Source: Alteromonas sp. LOR
Lineage (GTDB): Bacteria > Pseudomonadota > Gammaproteobacteria > Enterobacterales > Alteromonadaceae
Direction: 5' to 3'
Assembly: GCF_000753865.1 (NCBI RefSeq)
Contig: NZ_JQFW01000057.1
Location: 186,628 to 250,627 of the forward strand
Length of the DNA: 64,000 bases
Position numbers and translations under genes: made by a program. Positions 34,319 to 43,480 of the stretch are shown here, piece after piece; the stretch's first letter is position 1; the number at the start of each line of letters is the position of its first letter. The notes under the pieces were generated by a model that worked only from the letters and a program-made list of their open reading frames with translations, searched no databases and was not told where the DNA came from.

Positions 34319-35536
34319 TTAGCTTACTAATTCATTCACAAATTGAGATAGTCTTTCCAGCCCTTTTAGTAAATCACTCTCACTAGTGGCAAATGACAAA
34401 CGAACGTAATTGTCGGCATTATGTTCACCAAAGTCGTTTCCTGGAGTAAGGGCAACATAGTATTTATCCAATAACGTGTCACAAAACTCGATGGCTGAAA
34501 GCCCGGTTTTTTGAATATTGATATACGCGTAAAAAGCGCCGTTGGGCTTTGCATCAACAGGTAGCCCCATCTTGTCCAATGCAGAAAATACCAGTGTGGC
34601 CCGTTTAATCAGTAATTGCCTATTTTCCTCACATTGGCTAAGAGCTTGCGGGGTAAAGCAAGCTAGCGCTGCTTTTTGAGAAAGAGTAGAAGGGCATATA
34701 AAGAGGTTTTGTGCTAAACGCTCAACAACGCTTGTCATTTCCTCAGGTACCACACACCAGCCTAAACGCCAGCCGGTCATGCCGAAGTATTTGGAAAAGC
34801 TATTAATCACAATAATATTATCGTGTAGAGGCGTGTTAGCGAGAACGGTTGTTGCCGCAGGCGCAGTTTCATCTCTTGCCGCAGCATCTTCTTGTACAGA
34901 AGCGTCTAACAGCAAATCTAAATAAATTTCATCGACAATTAAAAAGCCATCATGCTGTTTACAGATTTTACCAATAGCCAACAATTCAGTGGCATCAATC
35001 ACTGTGCCCGTTGGGTTCGCTGGGGTTGCAATGAGTACGCCTTTCGTATTGGGCTTCCAGTGCTTTTCAACATCGTCAGCAGTAAGCTGAAAGTTATGTT
35101 CACTAGAGGTGGGAACCAGAGTGACATCCGCGCCAAAAGCGTTCAAAAAACGACGATTACACGGGTAAGAAGGGTCGCCTAGAATCACATTGTCGCCAGG
35201 CTCTACCAGTGCAGCACTGGCTAACAAAAGCGCCGCACTTGCTCCGGCGGTAACCACAATGCGTGATGAGGGAATTTTCACATCGTGTTTTTGCTCGTAA
35301 AAGCCAGCTATAGCCTCGCGAAGTTCAGGTGTGCCCAGCGCCGATGTATAAGGGTAATCAGGTGAGTCTAACGAGTCTTTCATCGCTGTTATTACAGCGT
35401 CTGGGGCACCAAAGTCAGGCTCGCCTAGATTCAGGCGAATAACATCAAAACCGTTTTTAACAAGCGCCGATGCTTTTTCACCATAGGCCATGGCCAAGAA
35501 CTCAGAGATACCAGTAGCGCGAGACGTAAACTTCAA
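34319..35536 (-). CDS. Pyridoxal-phosphate aminotransferase, class I/II
   Basis: A fold-type I aminotransferase of about 405 residues. Diagnostic segments are VIRLNLGEPDFGAPDAV, TSALGTPELREAIAGFY, ATPANPTGTV, FLIVDEIYLDL and the PLP-lysine motif SFSKYFGMTGWRLGW, with YVRLSFA near the end. The aspartate/aromatic/alanine-type subgroup fits, but the amino donor cannot be decided. I prefer TTG 35536 as start because GAGG lies nine bases upstream and the family N-terminus follows. An open extension to 35587 adds a hydrophobic stretch that looks accidental. Confidence 0.9.
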   Translation of the reverse strand: MKFTSRATGISEFLAMAYGEKASALVKNGFDVIRLNLGEPDFGAPDAVITAMKDSLDSPDYPYTSALGTPELREAIAGFYEQKHDVKIPSSRIVVTAGASAALLLASAALVEPGDNVILGDPSYPCNRRFLNAFGADVTLVPTSSEHNFQLTADDVEKHWKPNTKGVLIATPANPTGTVIDATELLAIGKICKQHDGFLIVDEIYLDLLLDASVQEDAAARDETAPAATTVLANTPLHDNIIVINSFSKYFGMTGWRLGWCVVPEEMTSVVERLAQNLFICPSTLSQKAALACFTPQALSQCEENRQLLIKRATLVFSALDKMGLPVDAKPNGAFYAYINIQKTGLSAIEFCDTLLDKYYVALTPGNDFGEHNADNYVRLSFATSESDLLKGLERLSQFVNELVS

Positions 35537-35736
35537 AATAGCCAACCTCAATATTGATAGATAAAAAAACAATGTAAGCGGGTACACATTAGGAAATACT
35601 CACGATAACTATTCAAGTATTTTCTGTTGATGTATTTTTTACCGACGCAATCATAGGCAAATACAGTCACTTGGGGTAGGCTAACTGAAACAATTCATAC
35701 TTTACTGTTTCGCATGTACGAAGAAGGAATTAACGA

Positions 35737-38196
35737 ATGCAGCGTTCTACCTTGATTGGTAGGTACACACAGTACCTACGCGCTACCAGCCATTTCATCA
35801 CCGTTTTGTTTGCGCTATTTATCACGTCATCTTCTCTTGCCTTAGCCGCAGTGCCAAGCATCAGTGAATTTACTGATGGCATGACGAAGAAAAACGGCCT
35901 GATCCCCATGTATTATGATGACTCTGCCGACAAGGTGTTTTTGGAAGTACCAGCATCTGATGAGCAGTATCTATTTCAAAGTAGCCTTCCATACGGCGTG
36001 GGTTCAAACGATATTGGCCTGGATAGAGGCCAACTTGGTAGAACTCGATTAATTTCCTTCGAGCGTTTCGGCAATAAACTATTGCTAACACAGCACAACA
36101 CTAAGTTTAGAGCCGGCCATGGCTCTGTTGCTGAAAAGCAAAGTATTGATGAAGCCTTTGCCGACTCGGTTATTGCAGGCTTTGCTATTGTGGCGAAAAG
36201 TGACAGCGCGAACCTAGTTGACTACACCGATTACTTACTAAGCGATGTTCATGGAATTGGCAATCGTTTGTCTCGCAGTAATCAAGGCAGCTATAAAGTA
36301 GACAAAATGCGCAGTGGTGTTTACCTACCGCGTACGAAAGGGTTTGAGAAAAACACTGAGCTTGAGGCCTTGGTCACGTTTAGCGGAAGCAAACCAGGTG
36401 ACTATGTACAGCAAGTCACGCCTGACGCTGAAAGCTTAAGCGTGCACTTGCATCATTCCTTTGTTGCGCTGCCAGAGGCGGGCTATACACCCCGTGTATA
36501 TCATCCGTACTCAGGCTACTGGAAATTCAATTATTATGATTATTCTACGGCGATTACTGAGTCGACAGAGCAGCGCTTTATTACTCGTCATCGGCTAGAG
36601 AAAAAGACGCCTCACGCTGCAATGAGCGAAGCGGTAGAGCCTATTGTTTATTATTTAGACCCCGGTATACCTGAGCCAGTAATGTCGTCGCTTAAAGAGG
36701 GCGCTAGCTGGTGGAACCAAGCGTTTGAAGCGGCAGGGTTTAAAAACGCATTTCAGGTGAAAGTGTTGCCTGAGGGCGCTGATCCTATGGACGTGCGTTA
36801 CAACGTTATCAACTGGGTTCACAGAGCAACGCGGGGGTGGTCTTACGGCTCTTCTGTTGTAGACCCAAGAACTGGGGAGATAATAAAAGGTCACGTTACG
36901 CTAGGTTCATTGCGCGTGCGCCAAGACTATTTAATAGCCCTTGGCCTCACCAGCCCGTTTTCTGATGGCAGTGTCAGCAATACAGCCGATACTAGCGCGC
37001 AGCAAGAAATGGCGCTAGACAGAATAAAACAACTTTCTGCCCATGAAGTTGGCCATACGCTGGGTATTGCGCACAACTTTGCGGCTAGCGAAAACAATAG
37101 AGCTTCGGTGATGGATTATCCGCACCCTCAAATTACATTAAAAGACGGGGTGATTAGCTTAGAAAATGCCTATGACAAAGGAATAGGTGACTGGGACAAG
37201 CATGCCGTCACCTATGGCTATGCTACATTTGCCAGTGAAGACGAAGAGAAGGAAGCTCTTGCGAAAGTCATCACTAAAGCAAGAAATGCCGGCCTTGCCT
37301 TTAAATCGGATTCAGATACGCGAAGCTCCAGACACGGCTCTGCAAACGGGCATATGTGGGAGAATGGTTCAGACCCATTAGACGCCTTTGATGACATTTC
37401 GAAGGTACGCGATGTGGCGCTTAACAACCTTGGTATGAATACGCTAGCGCCCAATGCCAGCCTTTCTTCACTAGAAGACAGCTTAGTGCCCATTTTCTTG
37501 CTTCATCGCTATCAGCTTGAAGCAGTAGCAAAACAGGTAGGTGGTTTGCATTATGAATATGAACGCAAGGGCGATTATGTTACCCCACAAGGCCAACAGT
37601 TTGTGGCACCTGCGGTGCAGCAGCGTGCAATGCAGCAGTTGATTAAAGCGTCGACGGCCGACTACCTAAGCATGCCTGAAAGTGTGCTGTCGTTAATTCC
37701 CCCCACAGCCTACGGTGACGATATTACTCGTGAGCAATTTAAGGGTAAAATGGGATTAATGCTCGACCCTGCATCGGCTGCGGCCTCTGCGGCAAACTTC
37801 TCATTGTCGCTATTGTTACATCCAGAACGCTTAAATCGTCTTCAGTGGCAAGTAACAAGCAGCAAAGATAGACGCAATAAAGTTGACGTGAATCTTCTGA
37901 TAAAACAAATTCTGAATGTTCATTGGTATAAGAATAAAGATACCAGCGCTATCGCAAAACGCCTTCAGTTAGTAGCGCTTAACGCCATTATGGAAGCTGT
38001 GACTAACGACAAATTGGCACCTGAAGTAAAACTTGCGGCCGATGAAGCTTTGTTAGAGTTTAACGAGTGGCTAGAGGATGAAGCTGATGACGATAAGTAC
38101 GAAATATTAAACGGATATTTTGACGCTTACTTTAGCAGTGGAACATGGCCTGCCGCATTTGACGTAATGCCATTACCACCTGGCTCACCAATTTAA
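35737..38196 (+). CDS. Secreted zinc-dependent metalloprotease (metzincin-like, DUF5117/DUF4953 type)
   Basis: An 819-residue protein with an N-terminal signal peptide, a short beta-rich domain (GLIPMYYDDSADKVFLEVP) typical of DUF5117, and a zinc site HEVGHTLGIAHN (first His at 436) with the metzincin HExxHxxGxxH layout. The Met-turn-like SVMDYPHP follows. It should act in the periplasm or outside the cell. A second gene of this type lies at 53354-55981, with the same order of blocks. It has GAAGGA before the ATG and its own terminator. The physiological substrate is unknown. Confidence 0.9.
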   Translation: MQRSTLIGRYTQYLRATSHFITVLFALFITSSSLALAAVPSISEFTDGMTKKNGLIPMYYDDSADKVFLEVPASDEQYLFQSSLPYGVGSNDIGLDRGQLGRTRLISFERFGNKLLLTQHNTKFRAGHGSVAEKQSIDEAFADSVIAGFAIVAKSDSANLVDYTDYLLSDVHGIGNRLSRSNQGSYKVDKMRSGVYLPRTKGFEKNTELEALVTFSGSKPGDYVQQVTPDAESLSVHLHHSFVALPEAGYTPRVYHPYSGYWKFNYYDYSTAITESTEQRFITRHRLEKKTPHAAMSEAVEPIVYYLDPGIPEPVMSSLKEGASWWNQAFEAAGFKNAFQVKVLPEGADPMDVRYNVINWVHRATRGWSYGSSVVDPRTGEIIKGHVTLGSLRVRQDYLIALGLTSPFSDGSVSNTADTSAQQEMALDRIKQLSAHEVGHTLGIAHNFAASENNRASVMDYPHPQITLKDGVISLENAYDKGIGDWDKHAVTYGYATFASEDEEKEALAKVITKARNAGLAFKSDSDTRSSRHGSANGHMWENGSDPLDAFDDISKVRDVALNNLGMNTLAPNASLSSLEDSLVPIFLLHRYQLEAVAKQVGGLHYEYERKGDYVTPQGQQFVAPAVQQRAMQQLIKASTADYLSMPESVLSLIPPTAYGDDITREQFKGKMGLMLDPASAAASAANFSLSLLLHPERLNRLQWQVTSSKDRRNKVDVNLLIKQILNVHWYKNKDTSAIAKRLQLVALNAIMEAVTNDKLAPEVKLAADEALLEFNEWLEDEADDDKYEILNGYFDAYFSSGTWPAAFDVMPLPPGSPI

Positions 38197-38684
38197 AGAG
38201 AGGGATGTAAAGGCTTTGGAGTAGGCTTATTTAGTCTCTTAATCAGCCTGCAGATGCCACAGCACTCACCTTAGCATATGCCGTACTGTACGCCATAATG
38301 TGCGCCTTTAAAGCCAGCTTTGATAAGTTGGCTTTTTGCGTTTTATGGTTTGAATTTTGTGAAAGTAAACAGTTGGTAACCCCTTGTTATTTTAAACCTT
38401 TTACTAAACAGGTTGTCGACTTGAAGGTCGGCGTGTGTGAGTAAATCTCTTGTTAAAAGTAAAGGGAGGCAGGGGGCATTTCATAGCCCTTGAGTGGTTT
38501 CGCGTTTTGTCTAAATAACAAACATGCGGCCATAAGAAGGCTATTTATATTATTAAGATAGTTTTGCTAATGTTATACAAATTGAACTCGGAAACTACAG
38601 CCTCTCTACAAATCACTTGATACCTTTACAGAGATCTAACGTACCATTCATCATGTTAATAAACTCATAAGTTCCATAATAAAG
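38197..38684. other. Intergenic region before the AFG1-like gene
   Basis: Nearly 490 bases with a strong terminator at the left (38311-38338) and no convincing open frame. The remainder is AT-rich, with no Shine-Dalgarno-like sequence before the ATG at 38685. I see no recombination site. Confidence 0.5.
38311..38338 (+). terminator. Terminator after the first metalloprotease gene
   Basis: A 10-bp stem (AAGCCAGCTT/AAGTTGGCTT with one G-T pair) and a 4-base loop, followed by TTT. It lies 115 bases past the stop of the protease gene. Confidence 0.8.
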
Positions 38685-40154
38685 ATGATGAAGAAGACGT
38701 TGATAGCGCAACAACGCGTCGCTCGGCGGTGCCTCTCGACAGGCCCCGTTTCAGCGGCTTATGAACTTAAGGTGGATGCGGGAGAGGTGCGACGCGACGA
38801 GGCGCAAGTCGCTCTGGCGGCAAAATTGGATGCCCTACATGAGTCTCTTGCCTCGCTGCCACCAGTACCCGTGCGCACCAACTATTCGACAGAGAGCAGT
38901 TATGCAGGCAGTGGCCCATTGTTACTGGCGCGACCCCTGGCATCCGCCCAGTCCTTTCTTCAAAAGAAGTTCCATTTGTGGTCTTTTGGTCCACCACCGC
39001 GAGGCATTTACATTCATGGACCGGTCGGGGTTGGCAAAAGCTTTTTAATGGATCTCTTTTACGCGTCGGTTAATGTTTCTGATGATGATTCTTGCTGTAA
39101 TGATGACAGCCACAGCCACGCAAAAATTACTCAACGCCGCGTCCACTTTCATGAATTCATGCTAGACGTCCATCATCGAATCTTTGTCTACAAACAGAAA
39201 CACCCACAAGATGATGCAATTCCTATTATTGCGCAACAATTAGCACAAGAAGCCCAACTCCTCTGTTTCGATGAATTTCAAGTGACAGACGTTGGCGATG
39301 CTATGATTTTGAAACGACTCTTTTTATTCTTATTGGATTGTAATGTCGTGGTGGTGGCCACCTCGAATCGCTCTCCCGATGCCCTGTATGAGAGAGGCAT
39401 TAACCGATCCCTCTTTTTACCATTCATAGACATGTTAAAACAGACGTTCGACATTATTTCCATGGCAGATTCCACCAAGGATTATCGACTCGAAACTAGA
39501 GCGGATGGTCAATCCTATTTTTGGTCAAACAAGGATGCTCATGGCGACAATAATGCTGATAACGACATACAGGCGCAGTTGGGAGAAATATTTGGTGGCA
39601 CTGCATCCACAACTGAGGCCGAAGACATTCAGGTCCACTTCGGTCGCACCGTCCAGGTCGCCCGATTAAATGATCGGTGCGCCTGGTTTGACTTTGCCGA
39701 GTTGTGCTATCAACCGCTCGGCGCGGCCGATTATATTTCCCTTTGCGACCGATTTCCGGTCATCATCATGGACCGCGTACCCCAACTTACCGCTAATCAC
39801 CTCAATGAAGCGCGACGATTCGTGACCCTCATTGATGCGTGTTATGAATCTCGCACCCGCTTGGTGCTGGCGGCACAAGTCCCGCTCGACGAGTTGTTTG
39901 TCGATTTTGAAGCGCAAGTCGAAAGCAGAGATGGAGATGAAGAATTGTTTGTCAGTGAGAAGGGGGGAAACTCGAGTTCCTTTGCGACGACCATGATTCG
40001 CAACAAAGAGGGGGAGCATGTGGAGTGGTCGGCGACGGGTCTAATTGGTGTGTCACTGGCACAATTATCGGCCGCCAATGATCTCGCCTTTTCATTTCGA
40101 CGAGCCGCGTCTCGGTTGGTAGAAATGGGTGGAAAGGAATGGGGACGGCAATAA
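38685..40154 (+). CDS. AFG1/ZapE-family AAA-type ATPase with a eukaryote-like N-terminus
   Basis: A 489-residue P-loop ATPase of the AFG1/LACE1/ZapE family: Walker A GPVGVGKS (112-119), RRVHFHEFMLDVHHRI, Walker B LLCFDEFQVTDVGDAMIL (CFDEF 194-198), VVATSNRSPDALYERG, PLGAADYISL, NEARRFVTLIDACYE and the C-terminal FRRAASRLVEM. In mitochondria AFG1 binds inner-membrane proteins for degradation; in bacteria ZapE acts at the division ring. The N-terminus is basic and free of acidic residues until position 27, with RRCLST resembling a mitochondrial targeting signal. Length and block details are closer to eukaryotic or alphaproteobacterial members than to gammaproteobacterial ZapE (about 375 residues). 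No Shine-Dalgarno sequence is visible. Probably acquired by transfer. Confidence 0.88.
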   Translation: MMKKTLIAQQRVARRCLSTGPVSAAYELKVDAGEVRRDEAQVALAAKLDALHESLASLPPVPVRTNYSTESSYAGSGPLLLARPLASAQSFLQKKFHLWSFGPPPRGIYIHGPVGVGKSFLMDLFYASVNVSDDDSCCNDDSHSHAKITQRRVHFHEFMLDVHHRIFVYKQKHPQDDAIPIIAQQLAQEAQLLCFDEFQVTDVGDAMILKRLFLFLLDCNVVVVATSNRSPDALYERGINRSLFLPFIDMLKQTFDIISMADSTKDYRLETRADGQSYFWSNKDAHGDNNADNDIQAQLGEIFGGTASTTEAEDIQVHFGRTVQVARLNDRCAWFDFAELCYQPLGAADYISLCDRFPVIIMDRVPQLTANHLNEARRFVTLIDACYESRTRLVLAAQVPLDELFVDFEAQVESRDGDEELFVSEKGGNSSSFATTMIRNKEGEHVEWSATGLIGVSLAQLSAANDLAFSFRRAASRLVEMGGKEWGRQ

Positions 40155-40818
40155 CGACTTACGTTAAGGTGCCCTCCCAACTAAAAAGTGCCTTACATCA
40201 GTTACAGGGGCATCATCCTAATTTGCTAAAACTTAGGTTTCTTTCTCCTGAATCGCTATTACCACGAACGCTTTCAATTGACTCAGGTAATGTAAAAACT
40301 TCAACAACCCAATTGATTGCGCAATGCTATGTAAAATGTAAGACAAGTATTTATATCTATTTTTGTTCAAATAACGGGCTGAATATAGTTTTTACACAGC
40401 CCGCGCACGCAGCCGACGGATAGAGGGAGTTGAAGGGTTTAAACGGCAAAATGTAGAAATATAATTCTTTGTTCGTATGTCTGCTTCGTCGGACTTTTTG
40501 TCGTTTTTAAAATGTCGACTGACGACCTAAAGCCGACATTAGCAAATGTAAGCTGTCAGATTTTTTGGGCGATTACCAGATTGTCACCACCGCGCGGGCG
40601 GTGGTCTGCTGAAGACAATTAAGCAGCCCTTCAACTTGCTGTTTCGCTAATTCCGGTTTGTGCCACTAGTGTCATATCGAGTAACTGTCATTACAGATTA
40701 CCATGACATGAGGGTGGTCAAATTAATGTAATGGAAAATAAAAAATTTGACTTACTGTCCTGTTTTGTGAGATTTTATATTTGTATGGTAATGGTACAAA
40801 ATTTTTACAGGAGTTTTT
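40155..40818. other. Repeat-bearing accessory intergenic region
   Basis: About 660 bases after the AFG1-like gene. An open frame at 40139-40423 overlaps the AFG1 3' end but shows no family features. The region carries one copy of a hairpin repeat (40476-40539) and a GC-rich dyad (ACCACCGCGCGGGCGGTGGT near 40588). It looks like accessory DNA with mobile-element or integron debris. Confidence 0.5.
40476..40539. repeat. Dispersed hairpin repeat, copy 1
   Basis: A 64-base element starts ATGTCTGCTTCGTCGG and ends CCTAAAGCCGACAT. Its ends form an imperfect inverted repeat. A second copy lies at 42109-42171 with the same end sequence CCTAAAGCCGACATTA, and a left-end-only copy (ATGTCCGCTTTGTCGG) lies at 44691-44706. 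It is probably a non-autonomous element or an extragenic palindromic repeat. Confidence 0.7.
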
Positions 40819-41130
40819 TTGAAACACAGGATGTTACTAGGCTTTTATTCACTTGCTGTGTCTCAATTTTCGATGGCAAACGACGAATATGTGACGGTAT
40901 GCAGTTACACTCCAGCGGATACTTTTCAAGAACCCGAGGAAATCACCCCTACAGATTCATATACTTGCCCTACCTGCCCATCAAACATATTGGCCACAGT
41001 GATGGTTTCTAGAAGAATTGTAATCGGATCTTCTGACGGCAATGATTTTATTCTACTTTCTCAGGAACCTAAAACCAAAAATGGGATTTGCTTTACGAAC
41101 TGCCTGGCGGCGACTAAACATATAGTTTAA
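40819..41130 (+). CDS. Small secreted cysteine-containing hypothetical protein
   Basis: A 103-residue protein starting with TTG, with AGGAG five bases upstream; an ATG four codons later is the alternative. The N-terminus (HRMLLGFYSLAVSQFSMA) is a plausible signal peptide with cleavage after SMA. The mature part has five cysteines (VCSYTP, CPTCPS, ICFTNC), suggesting disulfides or metal binding in the periplasm. No family is recognised. The next gene, 62 bases downstream, also encodes an exported protein, so the two may form an operon. Confidence 0.6.
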   Translation: MKHRMLLGFYSLAVSQFSMANDEYVTVCSYTPADTFQEPEEITPTDSYTCPTCPSNILATVMVSRRIVIGSSDGNDFILLSQEPKTKNGICFTNCLAATKHIV

Positions 41131-41192
41131 GCCTTATTGCAGGCATAAATATTTTGTTCCTGTTCTTAACTTCTATTTAAACGGAATTTACT

Positions 41193-41759
41193 ATGAAAGC
41201 AGCATTGTGCAGTTTAGCGTTAGTCATTGCACTCAGTCTTAGTGTTGACGCAAACTCTCAAGAAACTGACAATCAAAGTCAGGATGTGGAAGTGGTTGAA
41301 GTTTACGGTTCTAAGCCATATAAAGCATGGAAGCAAGAATTTTTGGATTCCAGAGACGAAGTCAGAAATTATCTAAATGACTCCATTAGCAATACAGATT
41401 TCAAAATAAAGTGTCGTCGAGTCAGTATACCGAATTCAAACTTTAAGGAGCGAGTCTGTTCCAGTGGTTACGACACTAGAATTAAAAGAGAATTATTTGA
41501 AGATGCATTTTTCCTGGGGGCCGGGGGCTTTTATGTAGCGCAACGAGTGGCAGATTCAGGTTCAACGGAGAATAGAAAAAAACGAGAAGAGCACCTCGCG
41601 ATTATTGAAAAAATATATGTTGAAGATGAAAAGTTCAGGGAATTATTTCATAAACATAAGCAGATTGAAGCAGGCTACCAAAAAGCCCACGTAGTAAAAT
41701 TTGGATCTCTAAGTCAATTTAACGACAACCTCGAAAGCGATCAAGAAAACGAGCAATAA
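41193..41759 (+). CDS. Exported hypothetical protein
   Basis: A 188-residue protein with a clear signal peptide (MKAALCSLALVIALSLSVDA) and a short acidic stretch followed by VEVVEVYGSKPYKAWKQEF, a pattern I associate with a poorly described exported family of Alteromonadales. Cys residues in IKCRRVS and ERVCSSG may form a disulfide. The C-terminal half is a charged helix (RKKREEHLAIIEKIYVEDEKF). It has GGAA before the ATG. The function is unknown; its position in accessory DNA suggests it is not core. Confidence 0.65.
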   Translation: MKAALCSLALVIALSLSVDANSQETDNQSQDVEVVEVYGSKPYKAWKQEFLDSRDEVRNYLNDSISNTDFKIKCRRVSIPNSNFKERVCSSGYDTRIKRELFEDAFFLGAGGFYVAQRVADSGSTENRKKREEHLAIIEKIYVEDEKFRELFHKHKQIEAGYQKAHVVKFGSLSQFNDNLESDQENEQ

Positions 41760-42497
41760 ATTATACACCTCTCACGTTGAGCTATCTTCCTCCATAGCCG
41801 TTCGGTGCTCGGACAACGGCGCATACAACGTGTCAGGCATATAATTATATTGAAATAAGTGCGTAGCGGTCCAAACCCCATGCGCTTTTACGTATGTAAC
41901 TGTTCGGATATGAACGCCGTCCCGATAAATAAGTAGTTTCTTTTACACAAAAAATATAATACCGCATACAAGGTGCTCAACCGGACAAATTTTTGCTGAG
42001 TCGCTATTCTGCTTCGCAGGCATAAATCAACCCAACAACATTTGCCCATTAGCTTAGCGTTAATGTTCGATTTGGGCCTGAAACCCGTCGAAAGAAAAGC
42101 CCGTGCTTATGTCCGTTTTGTCGGAATTTTGCCATCAATAGGTTGGCAAAAACCACCTAAAGCCGACATTAACTTTTAGGTGTGGGAGACAAATAGGCAG
42201 GCTACGGTGGCGAAGCCGCACCGCGTGTTTGCGGCCCAGCCCGCGCGGCGGGCGAGCTTAATTTTTTTGTATGGATAATTCTTCCCTAAATACACGACAT
42301 TCCTTTTCGAAGATGGGTAAAGTGAGGCCCAGACTTTGGCTGCAACCAAAGTTGGCTGTGTAGTAGTTCGGCGATTGAGTGGATCCTCAATAGAGAGACC
42401 GATAACAAACTCGAACGCTACACGGTACTCCAAGCAACATACTCGAATAGTCGACTGGGCCCCGAGCTCGCATTTAGCAAGCCAGAGTTAGATTATT
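41760..42497. other. Accessory region with a repeat and attC-like remnants
   Basis: About 740 bases without a supported gene. It holds the second hairpin repeat (42109-42171), a GC-rich dyad near 42235 (GCCCGCGCGGCGGGC), and an attC-like stretch at about 41968-42063 whose ends weakly mirror each other (CAT...GGACAAA against TTTGCCC...ATG) but which lacks canonical core sites. A minus-strand frame at 42176-42433 only translates the repeats. It is probably remains of integron cassettes. Confidence 0.4.
42109..42171. repeat. Dispersed hairpin repeat, copy 2
   Basis: A 63-base copy of the element at 40476-40539. The ends are ATGTCCGTTTTGTCGG and CCTAAAGCCGACATTA. Inside, TTTTGCCA and TGGCAAAA form a perfect 8-bp stem, so the whole unit can fold as a long hairpin. 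Confidence 0.72.
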
Positions 42498-43447
42498 ATG
42501 AATAAAACCTTAGTGCAAAACATAAACGTAGGCGTAGAGACCGGTAAGAATTTTCTCGATATTCATATTCGTCCATTAAACGAATATTTCAAAGTCAGTA
42601 ATAACAAGAAATGCATTGGCGAGGCGATAAAACGTCTGCGGAGGCTCGACATCGAGCGTGTAGTTATCGAGTCAACGGGACGTTATTAAGCTGAATTTGT
42701 CGATGCTTGTGCCAAGGCTGGCATAGCGTTCAGTGTCGTCAATCCAGTTCATGTTAAGCGCTTTGCAGGTGCGATAGGCCGAAGAGCTAAAACGGATAAG
42801 CTGGACGCCGCTTTAATAGTTCAGTTCGGCGAAGTGATACAGCCAAAACTGCCGACGCTAAAGCCAGAGAATATGCAGAAGATGGCAGATATCGTACGAC
42901 TAAGAAATCAGTTGATAGAAATGCAAACCAAAGAAAAGAATCGTCTTCAGATTATGCCGAAATCAGTCCAGTTGAGTATCAAAGCGATATTATTGATATA
43001 GAAAAAGCACATTGAAAAGATGAACGATGAGTTAGCAGAGCTTATAGAAAGTTGCCCAGATTATAGTGCGAAGAGTGAGCTTGTGCAGAGCATGTCTGGA
43101 ATAGGGAAAGTGTCGGCAGCAGCGCTAATAAGCTACTTGCCAGAGCTAGGATTAATGAACAGTAAACAAGTCGCTGCGCTAGTTGGTGTTCACCAATGAA
43201 CAAAGAAAGTGGAAAGTACAAAGGTAAACAGGTTACACAGGGAGGTCGTCATCAAGTCCGTACAGTTCTTTTTATGGCGATAATGTCTGCGATGCAATGT
43301 AATCCGAAGTTTAAGTCGTTTTACGAACGTCTAGTTGAGGCAGGGAAACCGAAAAAAGTAGCGATAATAGCCTGTGTAAGAAAGAGGGTTGTAATACTAA
43401 ATTCAATGGTCAGAGGTGGTGTCATGTGGGAAGAAAAAGTAGTTTAA
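42498..43447 (+). pseudogene. Decayed IS110/IS1111-type transposase
   Basis: Conceptual translation gives an IS110-family transposase with the RuvC-like N-terminal part (NVGVETGKNFLDIHIRP, VVIESTGRY), AKTDKLDAALI, then MSGIGKVSAAALISYLPELG and NKESGKYKGKQVTQGGRHQVR at the C-terminal Tnp_20-like part. It is broken by TAA at 42687, TAG near 43000 and a one-base deletion near 43190 that moves the last 83 residues to another frame. It cannot be active. IS110 elements of the IS1111 type are known to target integron attC sites, and an attC core site starts 26 bases beyond its end. Confidence 0.88.
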
Positions 43448-43473
43448 ATTCAAGGTTGACGCCATAGTCGTTT

Positions 43474-43480
43474 GTTAGGT
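43474..43480 (-). other. attC core site (R'') of the toxin-antitoxin cassette, rest interrupted
   Basis: On the minus strand ACCTAAC matches the RYYYAAC core and contains the TAA stop of the toxin gene, in the same position as the stop of the ORF at 44133 inside its own attC. The remainder of the expected attC hairpin is not found beyond it; the IS1111-like remnant lies there instead. Confidence 0.6.

Noticed and set aside
40139..40423. 94-codon plus-strand frame overlapping the end of the AFG1-like gene
   Set aside because: No ribosome binding site or family resemblance, and it runs into repeat-rich DNA.
42176..42433. 85-codon minus-strand frame before the transposase remnant
   Set aside because: It mainly translates GC-rich dyads and repeats (RRAGWAANTRCGFA), so it is a by-product of repeat sequence.
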